64,000 nt of DNA from Arthrinium phaeospermum. Taxonomy: Eukaryota > Ascomycota > Sordariomycetes > Amphisphaeriales > Apiosporaceae. Of this stretch, positions 38,534 to 49,999 are shown piece after piece. The position numbers were made by a program, and so were the translations under genes. The stretch covers positions 1,240,001-1,304,000 of the forward strand of contig QYRS01000013.1 in the NCBI GenBank assembly GCA_006503535.1. Direction: 5' to 3'. Position 1 is the stretch's first letter; each line of letters begins with the position of its first letter. The notes beneath the pieces are model-generated. The model saw only the letters and a list, made by a program, of their open reading frames with translations, did no database searches and was not told the origin of the DNA.

Positions 38534-39207
38534 ATGTTCGGCGCTTTTCGATTCACGAATCCCTTGTCGGGAGGTCTCCTTTGGTACGTTGCACTCAACT
38601 GTCCCGGGAGCAATTCATTGTGCAGGCCTAGAGAAGAGGCAGCGAGCGCTTCGGAGGCAGCAGCGCCACGGCAGGGCTGCATCTCATCCACCCACACAAC
38701 CCGCCCCGACTATCCAACGGATGATGGGGAGGGGGGATAACCGCGATACTACGAAATCCACTAGAAGGCAATAAATCAGGCGCATTATACTACAAAATAG
38801 CTGACCATTGGCGTTTGTTCCAATCATCGCAGGAAGACTCCTTGGCGACTGTCGCGCTTCCAGAAGACCCGGCAACGAAGGCGGCTCCGGGCCGTCGACT
38901 CGGTCGTCGCGACCCTCGACGCTGCGCTCGCCAAGCAGGGCCAGACCCTCACCGCCCTCGAGACGTGGAAGGAGACGATGCCCACCGAGGCCGAGATGCT
39001 GCCCAAGGACAAGTACACCATCTTCGACCGCAAGGAGAAGCGATACCGGAAGGGCATTCACAGTACGTTGCCTTCTCTCTTTTCTCTACGCAACTTCCGC
39101 GAAACCGCTGTTATACGAGAGATCCATGAATACTGACGGAGAAACTACCTACAGAGTTGCCTAAGTGGACCAGAGTATCGCAGCGATTGAACCCCCCGGG
39201 ATACTAA
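38534..39207 (+). CDS. MRPL31: Mitochondrial large-subunit ribosomal protein mL60
   Basis: Three exons: 38534-38583, 38833-39062 and 39155-39207, giving 110 residues. Introns of 249 and 92 nt both have GTACGT donors. The protein starts MFGAFRFTNPLSGGLLWKTP, is strongly basic (RLSRFQKTRQRRRLR), has the conserved LPKDKYTIFDRKEKRYRKGIH segment, and ends WTRVSQRLNPPGY, all typical of fungal Mrpl31/mL60. It is a fungal-specific structural protein of the mitochondrial 54S subunit. The basic N-terminus probably also serves as the import signal. The first exon encodes only 16 residues, so an intron-blind reading misses the start. Confidence 0.93.
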
Positions 39208-39706
39208 GCGTGATAACTTGGGAGGGACGACGAGGAATAGGTTGTTTCGAGAGGGGTTAAGGCGATTGAACAAAGACGCAGAGGAATCAGCATGGAGGCC
39301 AAGGGGGGTCTACCAAGGCGTTTGGGTGAATTTGTACATTACTGTAACTCCATCTTCAAGCTTCTGTGACGCGAGCTTGTGGATGTATGTATACCAACAG
39401 CAAGACAGGCAAAGGGTAACGAAATAACTTCAATTATGGCACAGTATAGCGCCGTGCAAACTAGATGCTTATTCCATGCCCGAGTAGCCGCCTGCTTTGC
39501 TCGCTAGGCTCTGTAACTACTCACAAGGTGTAGCTGCCGGTCTCCTGAAACAGAAACCTCCTTGTTGTACATCGGGAGGGTTTCAGCAAAACTGGTCGGC
39601 GTCTGAAGTAGCTGATCAAGGAACACCGACCCCTGAGGGTATATCCTATCGTACACTGCAACCTATGCCAAACTCCCCCCGCGCTGTGCAGAATGCAGCC
39701 ACAGTC
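39208..39706. other. Convergent intergenic region, mL60 / CBC2
   Basis: About 500 nt holding two 3' UTRs. No further gene seen; the plus-strand frame at 39497-40126 is the antisense shadow of CBC2. Confidence 0.65.
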
Positions 39707-40517
39707 TCAGCGCAAGCGTCCGTAGTCCTCGCGCATCTCCTGCTCGCCGTCGCGGTTCTTCTCCGCCTCGCGAAGGCGCTCCGTCTGCTGGATGGCGCGG
39801 CCGAGCCCGCCGCGGCCCTCGTCGAAGTCGTCGCGGTACTCGTCGCGGACCTGGCCGCCGGACTTGCCGCGGCCGTACTGGCGGCCCTCCTCGAAGCCCG
39901 GGTCCAGGTCGGTGCGGATGATGCGCTCGTCCAGCTTGGTGCCGCCGACGTACTTGAGGCAGTCCAGGGCGTCCTGGTGCGTGTAGTACTCGACGAAGCA
40001 GAAGCCGCACGGCGTCTTGTTGAACCGGTCCAGGCCCATGATCAGCCGCTTGATCTCCCCGCACTTGGAGAAGAGGTCGTAGACCTGCTCTTCCGTTGTG
40101 TAGAACGAGCTGGCGAGGGTGGTTAGTTAGAGGCACTCACTCTGGGCCCTTGGAACAGTTCATTGACTGGTAAAGAGAATGAAACAAATTGCTTACAGGT
40201 TGCCAACGTAGAGAGTTGTGGCATTTTTCAGAGGATCCTCGGGCGCCTCTTCAGGTTGCTGGTTGTTGGCCATCTCTGTGTCGCCATCCTTCTCATCGCG
40301 GTTGTGGCGATCATTCCTTCTGCCCTTTTTGTTGTTCTGCAACTCTGTTTGTCAGTCTCACTTCTTCTGGGTCCAGCAGCCTGCATCCGATCTGCCAATT
40401 CCCGCCTGCCCTTGCCCATAATGACGAAAGGGCGTATCAGATGGAACTCACCCGGTTCAGATAGTACGCGCTGGGCCTATCCAGCCGCTCAACTGTGTTC
40501 CTGAATCCGCCTCGCAT
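39707..40517 (-). CDS. CBC2: Nuclear cap-binding complex small subunit (CBP20)
   Basis: Three exons on the minus strand: 40517-40452, 40336-40197 and 40109-39707, giving 202 residues. The RRM runs from about residue 60 to 140, with RNP2 (LYVGNLSF, made by the second splice junction) and RNP1 (GFCFVEYY). Flanking CBP20 signatures are [39 protein letters not shown] and [14 protein letters not shown]. The tyrosines in the N-terminal [10 protein letters not shown] and in RNP2 are positioned to stack on the m7G cap. With CBP80 it binds capped nuclear RNAs and supports splicing, export and nonsense-mediated decay. The C-terminal tail is charged and disordered. Fusion of exon 2 to exon 3 through CT|C restores the exact family sequence, which supports the model. 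Confidence 0.95.
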
Positions 40518-41189
40518 TTTGACCCACACTGCACTTTGTGTTTGATGGTTGTTAAGAGGGAAAGGTGAGACAGAAAACGGAAGATGGAAAAGAAAGATGG
40601 GTATGCCAATCGAGTTATGAGAGAGGCTGAGATGCAGATGTGAAGCTGTCAATCAATTGATGTAGTATATCGCATGAGGCTCAACTCAGCCTGGTGGTAC
40701 CGCTTTTTTTTGGCTGGAGAACAGTTGAACTCCCTACTTCTTAAGTACCTAAACCGTAGGCCTGTAAGCTCAGCAGTACATAGACGCGGTCGCGTGGCTG
40801 GAGCTCTTTTGCCGGGCGACCTTGTACAGGTAGCTCTTGCATGCACGTACCCAAACAAAAAGTTCTAGCGTACCTAGCTAGCTCCCGACAGGGATCTTTA
40901 GGCGGATTGACTGGAGAGCTGGCGCCCAAAAATTCCCAGATGCGTCCAGCTTGCATCGTCGCTGTTGCTGGCTCGTTGCTAGGCCTTGCTTTTTGCTTTC
41001 CGCTTCACCGATTAACCAACACCCCCCAACTTACATACTCCATTACCTTAACTGGACAGCCCTTTTTTGCAAACACTCGGCTCCCAACCACTATCGATAG
41101 AGGCGGCTCCATCGCGCACGACGTCCAATCGCGAAATGTTCACTCGATAATCTGCCTTGGACAAACCTACATTCACCCAATCAAGGAAC
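40518..41189. promoter_or_regulatory. Divergent promoter region, CBC2 / NUP82
   Basis: 672 nt between outward-facing starts. It contains the palindrome-bearing AATCAATTGA at 40651-40660, a GGTAC-rich stretch near 40740-40860 and pyrimidine-rich leader on the NUP82 side. Confidence 0.5.
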
Positions 41190-43921
41190 ATGCCCAAGGT
41201 GAAAGCTTACACGCCGGCCTGGCTGTCGCGACCTTCGCCAGGCCACCGAGTCTTCGCCCCTGCAGCTGGCGAGCCCAGACCTTCTCCCTACTCCGCCTCG
41301 AGGTCCGACATCAGCAAGACTGGCCCGCGCCGTGTTATCGCTCAGTCCGGCTCTCAGGTTTTCGTCGCTGTTGGCAAGGAGATCAGATGGGTCGACCTCA
41401 TTGAGCTCAAGGAGAAATGGCAAGAGAAGGATGTGAGAGGCAGGACCGATTTCCGAATCAAGCGCGAAGACTCCAATGGCCTCGACACGAATGAGCTGCT
41501 CGATGCCGCTGAGAAAGAAGACTACGTCGGCTTCAGGGTGAGCATAGCGCCCTTGTCGTTCCTTATCATGTTGCTAACCTCTACAAGACCCTTACAGTCA
41601 ACGTCGCGGCCGAAATCCGACAACTCGTCATCTCTCCCCATGAGGACTACTTGGCTGTCCTGACTACACATACCGTTCGCATCATCGCCGTGCCGGACTT
41701 ATCCCACCTGACGTCACCCACGAATGAGATTATCAAGCCCAAGTCGTGGACTCTCGGACCTACGACGCACGTCTTCGATCGTTCTGCTGTTACTTCGGCG
41801 CTGTGGCATCCTTTGGGGGTCAATGGCTCTGCTCTAGTAACAGTCACTACTGATGCTGTTGTGAGAGTGTGGGAATTGTCCCCCAGCGATCGCTGGTCCT
41901 TCGACAAATCTACTCTGACTATCGACCTGAAGAAACTTGCCGATGGTACATCCCTGGACCAGAACTTTGCACCTTCCAACGATGCTTCCGGCAGGAATTT
42001 CTCAGCCGACTCGTTCGAGATGGATGTGGCCTCGGCCGCGTTCGCAAGCCGAGGCTCGGGAGGGTGGTCTGCCATGACCTTGTGGGTGGCAATGGGGCAG
42101 GGAGATGTCTACGCTCTTTGCCCCTTACTGCCATCTCGATGGGCGCCTCCGCCCACCTTGATTCCCTCGCTCTCAGTCGGCATTGTCGGGAATCTCGCAG
42201 CCATCGAGGATGACCCGGACGTATCCCCCGCGGCCAAACTGCTAGCGCAGCAGCAGCTTGACTGGATGTCCGACCTGGATAACCAGGAACCTGTCGAGGT
42301 TGACGGCCCTCTTGGGGAGCCCCCTGCCGAAGTTTACTCCAGGCCATCGCGCCCTGGTGTTGTACCCAAATTGCAGGGTCCATTCGATTTGGAACTTAGT
42401 GTGGACGCCGAAGATGATATGGATATAGAGCTCACGGATATCTTCGTCATTGGGCAGAAGCTTGACACGGACGAGTTGATGATGGGAGAAGAAGATGACC
42501 TGGAAGTCGACGATATCGACCAAGAGGGTTTGTCACTCAACGTCATCTGCCTCCTTTCGTCAAGTGGGCAACTGCGAATATGCCTTGATTTGGAGGGAGT
42601 CCAGGCCAAATGGTTGCCCCCCAAGAACAGATTAAGGGAGATTACACGGTCTTCGGAAGATGAAGATGACTGCTCCCTGCTTACATTCCAGACTCTCGAC
42701 ACCCTGAAGAGTATGGAAATGACAACCGACGGGTGGCCCATGTTCAGCCCTGATGTAACTTCACGTTACGCCTTCTACGTCACCCACCCAACAAGTATCA
42801 CATATCTATCGCTTTCCCCGTGGGTCTTCCGGCTCGAAAGCGAGTTGCGAGGCGAGTCGCAAAGCGGGTTGGACTTCAGGATGGATGTGCTCGTCCGAGG
42901 GCAAACCTCAACTCGTGAGAGGCTTTACACAAGTCCAAACCAGGGCGACGACTATTTGCCATTAACAGCGGCAGTGGCCATTCGGGATCCTGATCTGGGC
43001 TACTTCATATTATCTGCGACCCCATTCGAACCGCTCACAGTCGTGTTCGAGACCCCTGAGGACGAGTTCGAGGCGGTTCGGTCCGTTTCGCCCAAGGTCC
43101 ACCAGGAGGTTGATGTAAAGCCTTTGGACTTCTACGAGCCTCGCCCGAATTTCCAGCCTTCTCACATATTTGAGAGAAACTCGGCGCTTCCGGAGCTACT
43201 CGAGAAGCTTCGGACTAGCCGGCACAAGGCGATTGTTAACCAGGAGGTGCGCCTGTCTCCTGTGACATTGCAAGTCTTTACGGATGTTCACCAGCTTCTG
43301 AGCGAGGAGACACATGGGTTGGGCGCTGCGACATCCGAACTGTTTCGTCGTCTGGAGAGCCTGCAGCACGAGTTGAGGCAACAAATCACCAAGGCGCACG
43401 AGGTCAAGGCGAGAGTTGAGGCAATCACGGGCGAGGACCAAGCAGGAGACGGGACCTCTGAATCGAGCAAAACGTCCGTTGAACGGCGCCTGGAAGCAGC
43501 CAAGGAAAGGAGTGGCAAACTCAACCAGAGACTCGAGAGGATGAGGAAGACGGTCAGCAAGGGGACCACTCGCGAGCTTAGCGACAAGGAGAGAGCCTGG
43601 GTCAATGAGGTAAACGCCCTGGACGCTAGTCTGTATGGGTCGGATGCACCTACGGCAGATGGGCCGGCTCGCTTGAAGCACCTCGGCAAGAGGTATGATG
43701 AGGCGAAGGCGCTCAGGGATGATTTGGTTCCCAAGGCAGAAAAGATTGCCACGCCGGATGGCGACAGGGAGGACGGCTCAGCCGCATCCACCCCGGACCT
43801 TCGAATACCGTCTGAGCTCCGAAAAGCGAAGCTGAAGCAGGTACAAGGGCTACTCGAACGCGAGTCGGCTCTGGTCGATGCCGTCAAGTCGAGGTTAGAG
43901 AAAATGTCGGTGACGGGCTAA
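41190..43921 (+). CDS. NUP82: Nuclear pore protein Nup82/Nup88
   Basis: Two exons, 41190-41537 and 41588-43921, giving 893 residues. The 50-nt intron ends in an AAG acceptor rather than CAG/TAG. The only phase-compatible alternative breaks the frame, and the join GFR|TLTVNVAAEIRQLVIS fits the family. The N-terminal two-thirds is a beta-propeller (for example YLAVLTTHTVRIIAVPDLSH and ALWHPLGVNGSALVTVTTD), interrupted by an acidic insertion (DAEDDMDIELTD, about residues 400-440). The C-terminal part (about 660-890) is coiled coil, which in yeast binds Nup159 and Nsp1 on the cytoplasmic face of the pore for mRNA export. The 41157 upstream frame lacks an ATG before 41190. Confidence 0.93.
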
Positions 43922-44910
43922 TTGGCGCGGAGAAAAGAGGGAGGTTACGCCAGCTCGTACCAAGCAAACATGTGCTGTAACAATGAGTGTAATAGTGACG
44001 ATATTATGAGTTGGGGTAGAACGTTGTTGGTTTTGCGTACTTCGACACAAACAATTCTTCCAGACCCAGTTGATCTGTGAGGCTCTCGAGCCATGGGCGA
44101 GTCAATGTCAGAACCATTGGATAACCTCGAGCTGATTTGCCGAGACAAAGTATAAAGCCAGTACCAGTAAGGATAGGGGGAGTTCATGCCGAGCAAAGGC
44201 GAGATGTTGCAGGCGGCAAGTGTCTCGCCGATCATTTGCTTATGCCGCGTCCTTTATAGTTGCAACGATATGCAGGCAAAGCGGGTTTGGGCATCATATG
44301 GCGATCAGCCGCGGAAACGTGGCAGTCTGGACCCGGCCATGGGCATCCAATAATGTCAGACAGGCATGCAGCCTTGCGTTGGCCGATTCTGGGTTATGTG
44401 TCGCACCCACCAAGTCGGCGGACGAAGGCAAAGGAAGAGATGGCGTCGAGAACGTGGTGAATGAAGCTCGAATGCCTTTGACGAGAACCGGCCCAGCCAG
44501 GCAGCAGCGGAGAGCAATTGGCTTGCTTTTCCCCATTTGCGATGAGCCAGCAGTCAGTCATTGCGCACGTATATAAACCTGGCTGGCCCCTTTCCCTCTT
44601 GGCAGCGAGCTTGTGGATTCCGTCCAACTATTTTTCCCTTTACAAATACCAAATCTCTTGGGAGCATCTGAGGCCATTCGTCGTGCAGCAGGCAGCCTGC
44701 CTGACCTGGGAGCAAAGCCTTTGATCGTCCCCCATGTTACCCCAAGCATCCCCCCCATTGGTCAATTCCACGGGCTCCATCCCTACGATTCGATACACCA
44801 ACAAGTCCCGCCTCACTTTTTTGGCCGGCAGTCAGTATTCCTTTTCCTTTCGCCTTCCCATCTGTCCATTGATGTCATGTGGTCTCGAAGTCAAAGCAGG
44901 CCAGGTGACG
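43922..44910. other. Intergenic DNA 3' of NUP82
   Basis: Nearly 1 kb with no supported gene. A TATATAAAC box lies at about 44568-44576, followed by pyrimidine-rich sequence, which looks like a core promoter but leads to no convincing coding frame (a 112-codon frame from 44613 lacks an ATG start and a domain). Confidence 0.5.
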
Positions 44911-45740
44911 AGATCTCTTCCAACCTCGCTACAGCTGCCTTGCTACCTTAGGTATAACTTCCCAATGTTAAGTTGCCACTCCGATTGAAGCTGGTGCAGA
45001 TGTCTTGTCTTGGGCATCTGGCAACCATCTCAAGGATCAAGGTTCGGGACGATAAAACCTCGATGGCCTCTCAACGGCGACTGTTGCCTTGGGAATGGCG
45101 AATCTGGGCGATACGAGGCGATGCCCAGTACCGTCTATCGGGGTGCCTGATACGGCAGTGTAACGTTTGTGTGCTTCTGTCATACCCTCCCTATCTTGAT
45201 GTCCAGACCCCTCACCCTCGACGGAGAAGTGCGAGGGTCGTACCCCAACCAAAGGCACGAGCACATACAGATGGTTTTCGGTCATGGACGGCCTGGACTG
45301 AGCGTACTTGCAATACCTCTTATCAAACACGCTTAGCGCCCAAGTGATATGCGGCAACACACTGGTTCTATAAGTATGCCAGATCTCTTACAGCCTCGCT
45401 ACAGCTGCTTGCTATATAAGGCAAGTAGATATAGCTTGCCAATATCGAGTGGCCAGGCCACTCTTATTCAATGGGGCATATGTGTCTTGGACATGTAGCA
45501 GCCATACCTCCAGGTTCAAGGTTCGAAACGATAAATCGATGACCTCCACTGAGACTGTCGCCTTGGGAATGGTGATGGGCGGTACGGGCTAATGCCCACT
45601 GGGGTACCTAATGCGAGTGAAACCTTCAAGGTCTGTCATACATTTCTACCAATCCAACCAAAGCACAGGTATACGTCTTATCAAATATGCTTGGCACCCA
45701 AGTGGTTGGTATGCGGCCATGCACGGGTTGTGTAAGTATG
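44911..45740. repeat. Diverged head-to-tail duplication
   Basis: Two direct copies, about 44911-45380 and 45381-45740, joined without a gap. Shared blocks occur in the same order: CCTCGCTACAGCTGC (44924 and 45394), CAAGGTTCG followed by ACGATAAA (45038 and 45517), GCCTTGGGAATGG (45086 and 45560), CTTATCAAA (45319 and 45677), CCCAAGTG then ATGCGGC (45339 and 45697), and a closing TATAAGTATG / TGTAAGTATG. The left copy is about 110 nt longer because of extra sequence near 45180-45300. Substitutions include G-to-A and C-to-T transitions. Neither copy has a convincing reading frame. It could be a decayed mobile element, a duplicated regulatory block, or a pair of non-coding genes. Confidence 0.75.
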
Positions 45741-45748
45741 TACATCTT

Positions 45749-45768
45749 TATATATATATATATATATA
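45749..45768. repeat. (TA)n run upstream of the proline-rich gene
   Basis: About ten TA units, 130 nt before the ATG at 45900. It could serve as a TATA region. Confidence 0.7.
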
Positions 45769-45899
45769 AGGATGCCAGCCGCCGCCCAAAGTGTCTACCA
45801 TCCATCATCCCAATTCACCCAACATTGTTCATGTTGCTCGTCCCGGCCGTCTCCCTGCCCCACCAGTTACTCCCTCGTCACTGTTATCCTGCTCAAGCC

Positions 45900-47556
45900 A
45901 TGGCACCCACCGATTTGCAGATGGTGCTTGTTGACTATAGGGGCCAAATCATTGGTATGTTCTTAGTCCCCTCCAAGGCGTGTCGTTGAGTCTCCAACAG
46001 ACTGACTGATTCCCGATGAACTGCTTCCAGAGAATTGCGAGTTCCTCACGACTAAGGATGAATTCATCTCCATCATCACGGCCAAAGAGCCAACGGGCAA
46101 GATCAAAGCCATTGCCGTCCGCACTACCAAGAACAGCGAGAGACGAGAGCCCCTGATCGCGTCAGATGGCTTCGCTACGGTGCAGGAAGCCATTGAAGCA
46201 CTGCATGCCAAGTCGTCGGAGGCCGTGCAGCTCTACATCACGACCAATGGCTACGCAGAGCCTCGCGATCTCGACGAGGCGAAAGACGAGAATAAGCTAG
46301 ATGAAGACGAGGACGACGACGAGGACGACGACAATACATCGGTCGCGTCGAGCGACTCGGCGGCGTCCACCAACGCCCCGTCTGTGTGGAGTGCGACGTC
46401 GGACACTGCAGCTGAGGTGACCACCCCTGCCCAGACGACCTCCTGCCACTCCCGAGGAAGCCGGCCACCTCCTCCCCCTTCAGCCTTCAAAAGCCCCAAG
46501 AAAGGCAAGGCGGCCAATGGCCGCAAGGCCCGCAGAGCCGCCCCCACTGCCACTGCCGCTGCCCCTGCTTCTGCTCCTGCTCGGAAATCCCACGAGGATG
46601 AGTATTACAGTGAAGATGACGACGAACAACCTCCTCGCGTAAGAATCGTCCACCATCCTGCGAGGCAGACGGCCCCCCGTTCAATGGGGGCTGGACGCCA
46701 CGCCCCTCGCCAACCACCCCCGCCGCCAGCCTGGGTCGCCGGAACTGGCGGACCTGGCGGACCCCCTCAACCTCCACCCCCATTCCGGGGTGGTGCTGGT
46801 GGTAGTGGTGGTCACCCGCTGCATGGTTTTGGCTTCGTCTCGCAGCCGGGCCTTTCTCCTCCCCCTAACATGGGCCCTCACCCGCAATATGTCCCACCGC
46901 CGCAATCCAACATGGCTCATCATGGTCCACCATTCTCAAGTCAACCGCCGCCGCCACCACCACCTCCACCACCAGCAGGGGCGGCACCACCACCGCCTCA
47001 CATGGGCGGAAACGGCGGAGGCGGACATGGACATGGACATGCTCGGGCTATCCAATTCGCGCAGCACCAGCAAGCCATGTTGGCCAACACCAACGCCAAC
47101 AACCACGCCAACAACGCGCCGCCGCCGCCATTTCTCAAGCTGCACGACGTCCGCCTCACCATCACCTGGCTCCACCACTCCTCCGCCCGCATCCTCGAGA
47201 CAGTGCGCCCCTCGCTGCGTGCCCTGCAGGACGCCGCCCTCGCCTACGTCCGCAGCAACCCCCACGCCTTCGAGAACGTGACGGCCGCCGACATGGCCAT
47301 CTCGCCGCCGCCTCCTCCCTCCCAGGCGCCCCTGAGGCCGGGAGGAGGTGTGCCGCCGCCGCCTCCTGCGCCCCAGGCCATCATGACGACGGGCGTCTGG
47401 GCTCTGCGGGCCGTCGTCAAGCGGGCCTGGTTCGGCGACGAGAGCTGGGACCTCGCGAGCTACCGGGGCGGCGACGACCTGACCAGGCTCTTCGCCTCGC
47501 TGGGCCAGGGCACCGTCCCGCGGCTCGAGGTCGAGGTCGACTACCCGCGTCCGTAA
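45900..47556 (+). CDS. Proline-rich protein with conserved ends, unknown function
   Basis: Two exons, 45900-45954 and 46031-47556, giving 526 residues. The intron (GTATGT...TTCCAG) joins YRGQII to ENCEFLTTKDEF. I do not recognise the family. Residues 1-100 look folded (alternating strands and helices, ending EAVQLYITTNGYAEP). Next come an acidic run, a Ser/Thr-rich part, then a long Pro/Gly/His-rich region (about 190-400) with polyproline blocks that could bind SH3/WW/EVH1 or profilin. The last 135 residues look folded again: LHDVRLTITWLHHSSARILE, a helix with ALAYVRSNPHAFENV, and GVWALRAVVKRAWFGDESWD. The order folded-linker-folded suggests an adaptor. The upstream duplication and TA run lie in its promoter. 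The long minus-strand frames here are shadows of GC-rich coding DNA. Confidence 0.82.
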
Positions 47557-48986
47557 GCGTAAGCGTGGGGGGCAAGGGGCACATGATGCACGCATGGTGC
47601 ATGCCTTTCGCCTTTCGCCCTTCGCTTTCCATCACTCTCTGTATCTTGCCCGCCGAAACATGCCGGTTTTTTCCTTAATTCGTTCTCGTCCATCCCGTTT
47701 CTAGATTGGTGCCGTTTCTCATTGTTGCTTTCATGGACGTCATGCGGGTAGGGTAGTCAGCACATTACATGGGAGTGGGGGTGGGAGTTTGAGGCCAATG
47801 GCATAATGGGCTCTTGTTTTCTTGGTCGGCTATTCTGCTCGTAAGCAGGCTGCATGATGCGATGACTTTTTTCTCCTCATTCATTCGAAGTGACGCCTGC
47901 CGTTGTGGCTGCATAACTAATCTACCGAGACCTGGTTTCTTTCATATATTCCTTACAAGTGCCGGGCTCAAAATCCGGCTTTTTCGCAAAGCTTCATTTT
48001 GAACTGCTATTGGAGGCCACGGGATGAGGAGGGAGAACGCGATCGAATATGATGGTTCTACACTAATCCCCCTATTCCCAATTGTGTAGAGCATATTCTA
48101 TATCTTGCCAGAACTTTACAACACTACCCCCTTTGTTTATCTTAACTTGGACAGAACATGAATTACATATAGCTTATTAGTTTTTGGTGGCATTCAACGT
48201 ATTTCCATTCCATATCGTCGTGGTTTTTACGCGTGGTCCGGATGGCTAATGAATTCTCGGCTTGGAAACGAGAAAACGCCACTTCCGCGGTGGAGGCCGT
48301 ATGAAAATCGTATTCCTCTCCTCCCCTCAACATGGCTTGCATACGAACGGTGTCAAATTTGGGGGCGGTGAGGTTGAGTGAGGCTGAAAAATCACACCGA
48401 TAATGGCATCTCTGGCTTCGATCCCGGCTTTCGGCTCTTTGCAGACAAATCATTGCTTGGTCTATTTATTCATGTACTGACTGTATGCACAGAGTGCTTT
48501 CGGATTCCACTATCCATGTCCAAGCTCTGCAGTACCAATTGGCCAATCACACCTAAGGAAACTACCAGGGCACCTTCCTTCTCGAGGTGTCGTGCTCGAA
48601 CATCGCTCTTGCCGCGGCAAATATCGCTGCAACATGTCGTGGCCGTTCGCCTCACTGATTCGGACTGAATAGATGCATGCCGCTGCATCCGGAGCATCTG
48701 CATTCCACCCCTCGCTCTCTCTCTCTCTCTCTCAATCACTCTCGGCTGAGAAGGTTTGTATCCTATGTAGGTATGCAACTGTCTGTCTTAGACAAGCGCG
48801 AGTCACCTGCCTCGCTCCAACCGGGCGACAGTCATGTAACAATCATCCGAATATCGAGCTTCGCTGCCGTCTCCAACGCAGAAAGAAAAGAAATGCACTC
48901 GGGACCAAGTGGGTGGTGCGTAAGCTTGCTTGCTTACTTGTCTCCCCAAACGCAGGACTATCCGGTATTACTTTCTCTCCGAACTC
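47557..48986. other. Convergent intergenic region
   Basis: 1.4 kb between converging genes. A (CT)n run lies at 48713-48733. A 96-codon minus-strand frame (48163-48453) has no recognisable domain and is not called. Confidence 0.55.
48713..48733. repeat. (CT)n microsatellite
   Basis: About ten CT units in intergenic DNA. Confidence 0.8.
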
Positions 48987-49999
48987 TCATAGGTCGGGCC
49001 CCAGGGCTGGTAGTCGGAGCGGGTGCTCATACTGCCAGTGGGCTGCTGCGCCGAACGCCAAGGGGGTTGGCCCCTGAGATGGCATCACACTGCTGGGTCC
49101 CCAAGCGGCACTCATGTCTGCAGGACGAGGAGGCATGTAACCCCAACCAGGCGGCTGCGTCGTGTTCGGATTTCCCCATACGGGGGTCGGAGGCGGGTAA
49201 TCGGCTACTTGCATTGTCAGTGAGTATGACCCCCAGTGATAGTTATTCTTGAAAATTCCTTACCATACCCGGGCGTACGACTCGCAACATCGCGCGTCAG
49301 CAGTCCATTGCCTTGCATACTGATGGGTTGCGACGCCATGCTGCCGCCCTCAGCCATTCGATTGTCGGGTTTATCGGGTTGCTCCTTGTCCAACACCCGG
49401 CCGTCAGTCTGGGCTATCTCGCCTCTCATGGTCGGAGTCCAACGGTCAATCCGAGTACCATCAGCAGCTGTAGACTGGCCCTCTTTGGCTTCCCCATCGA
49501 GCGAGACCTGTTTGGCCTGTTTGGCCTCTCTGTCCTGTCTAGCTTGCATGACTTCCTCCTTGCGGCCATCCTGCCACTCAGCCAGGGTGCCATCGAAGCC
49601 CAAGTTGCGTTCAAAGACGCGTCGTTGGGTTCTTGTGATGCGAGAATGACCTTGACGCTCGATCTATCTCAAAAAGTCCAGTCAGCAGCGGAGGGTGGAC
49701 GGTGACAGCAAGGGAAAAACGAAACACGAAGCACGACTTACAAAAGCAAGAGCACCCTTCTTTTCCGTCTCAATACGCCCCAGGAGTTCCTCGATGTCTT
49801 CGATGTCGATATCGTCCTTGTAGCTGCCGCTTCCGTTGAGTATCGTATTCAGTTTGGTTGCGAAGCTCAGAGAGCCCTTGAGGTGGGCACCCTTGCACAC
49901 CAGCGCGCAGACGACCTGCATCTCGTACGGGTTCCAGTAACGACGATCGTCGCGGGAGTCACGGTCGCCATCATTGTCTCGTGACGACGGGGAGGCCAT
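48987..49999 (-). CDS. Conserved-looking protein of unknown function
   Basis: Three exons on the minus strand: 49999-49742, 49663-49264 and 49204-48987, giving 291 residues. Both introns (GTAAGT...ATAG; GTAAGG...GTAG with CTGAC branch) keep frame. I do not recognise the family. Residues 24-95 look like a compact helical domain (YWNPYEMQVVCALVCKGAHL, then DIDIEDIEELLGRIETEKKG). The first splice creates GALAFIERQGHSRITRTQRR, then RNLGFDGTLAEWQDGRKEEV, which read like a conserved core. The C-terminal 110 residues are Pro/Gln/Trp-rich and disordered. The helical, basic N-terminal part could bind nucleic acid or protein; that is a guess. It is encoded downstream of PIK1 on the same strand, 900 nt away. 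Confidence 0.8.

Noticed and set aside
39497..40126. 209-codon plus-strand Ala/Val/Leu-rich frame
   Set aside because: Antisense of the CBC2 last exon, whose RRM and splice junctions are clear.
46936..47595. 219-codon minus-strand frame rich in Arg/Gly
   Set aside because: Antisense shadow of the proline-rich gene's low-complexity exon.
48163..48453. 96-codon minus-strand frame in a convergent intergenic gap
   Set aside because: No domain, no splice partner, and it sits where two 3' UTRs are expected.
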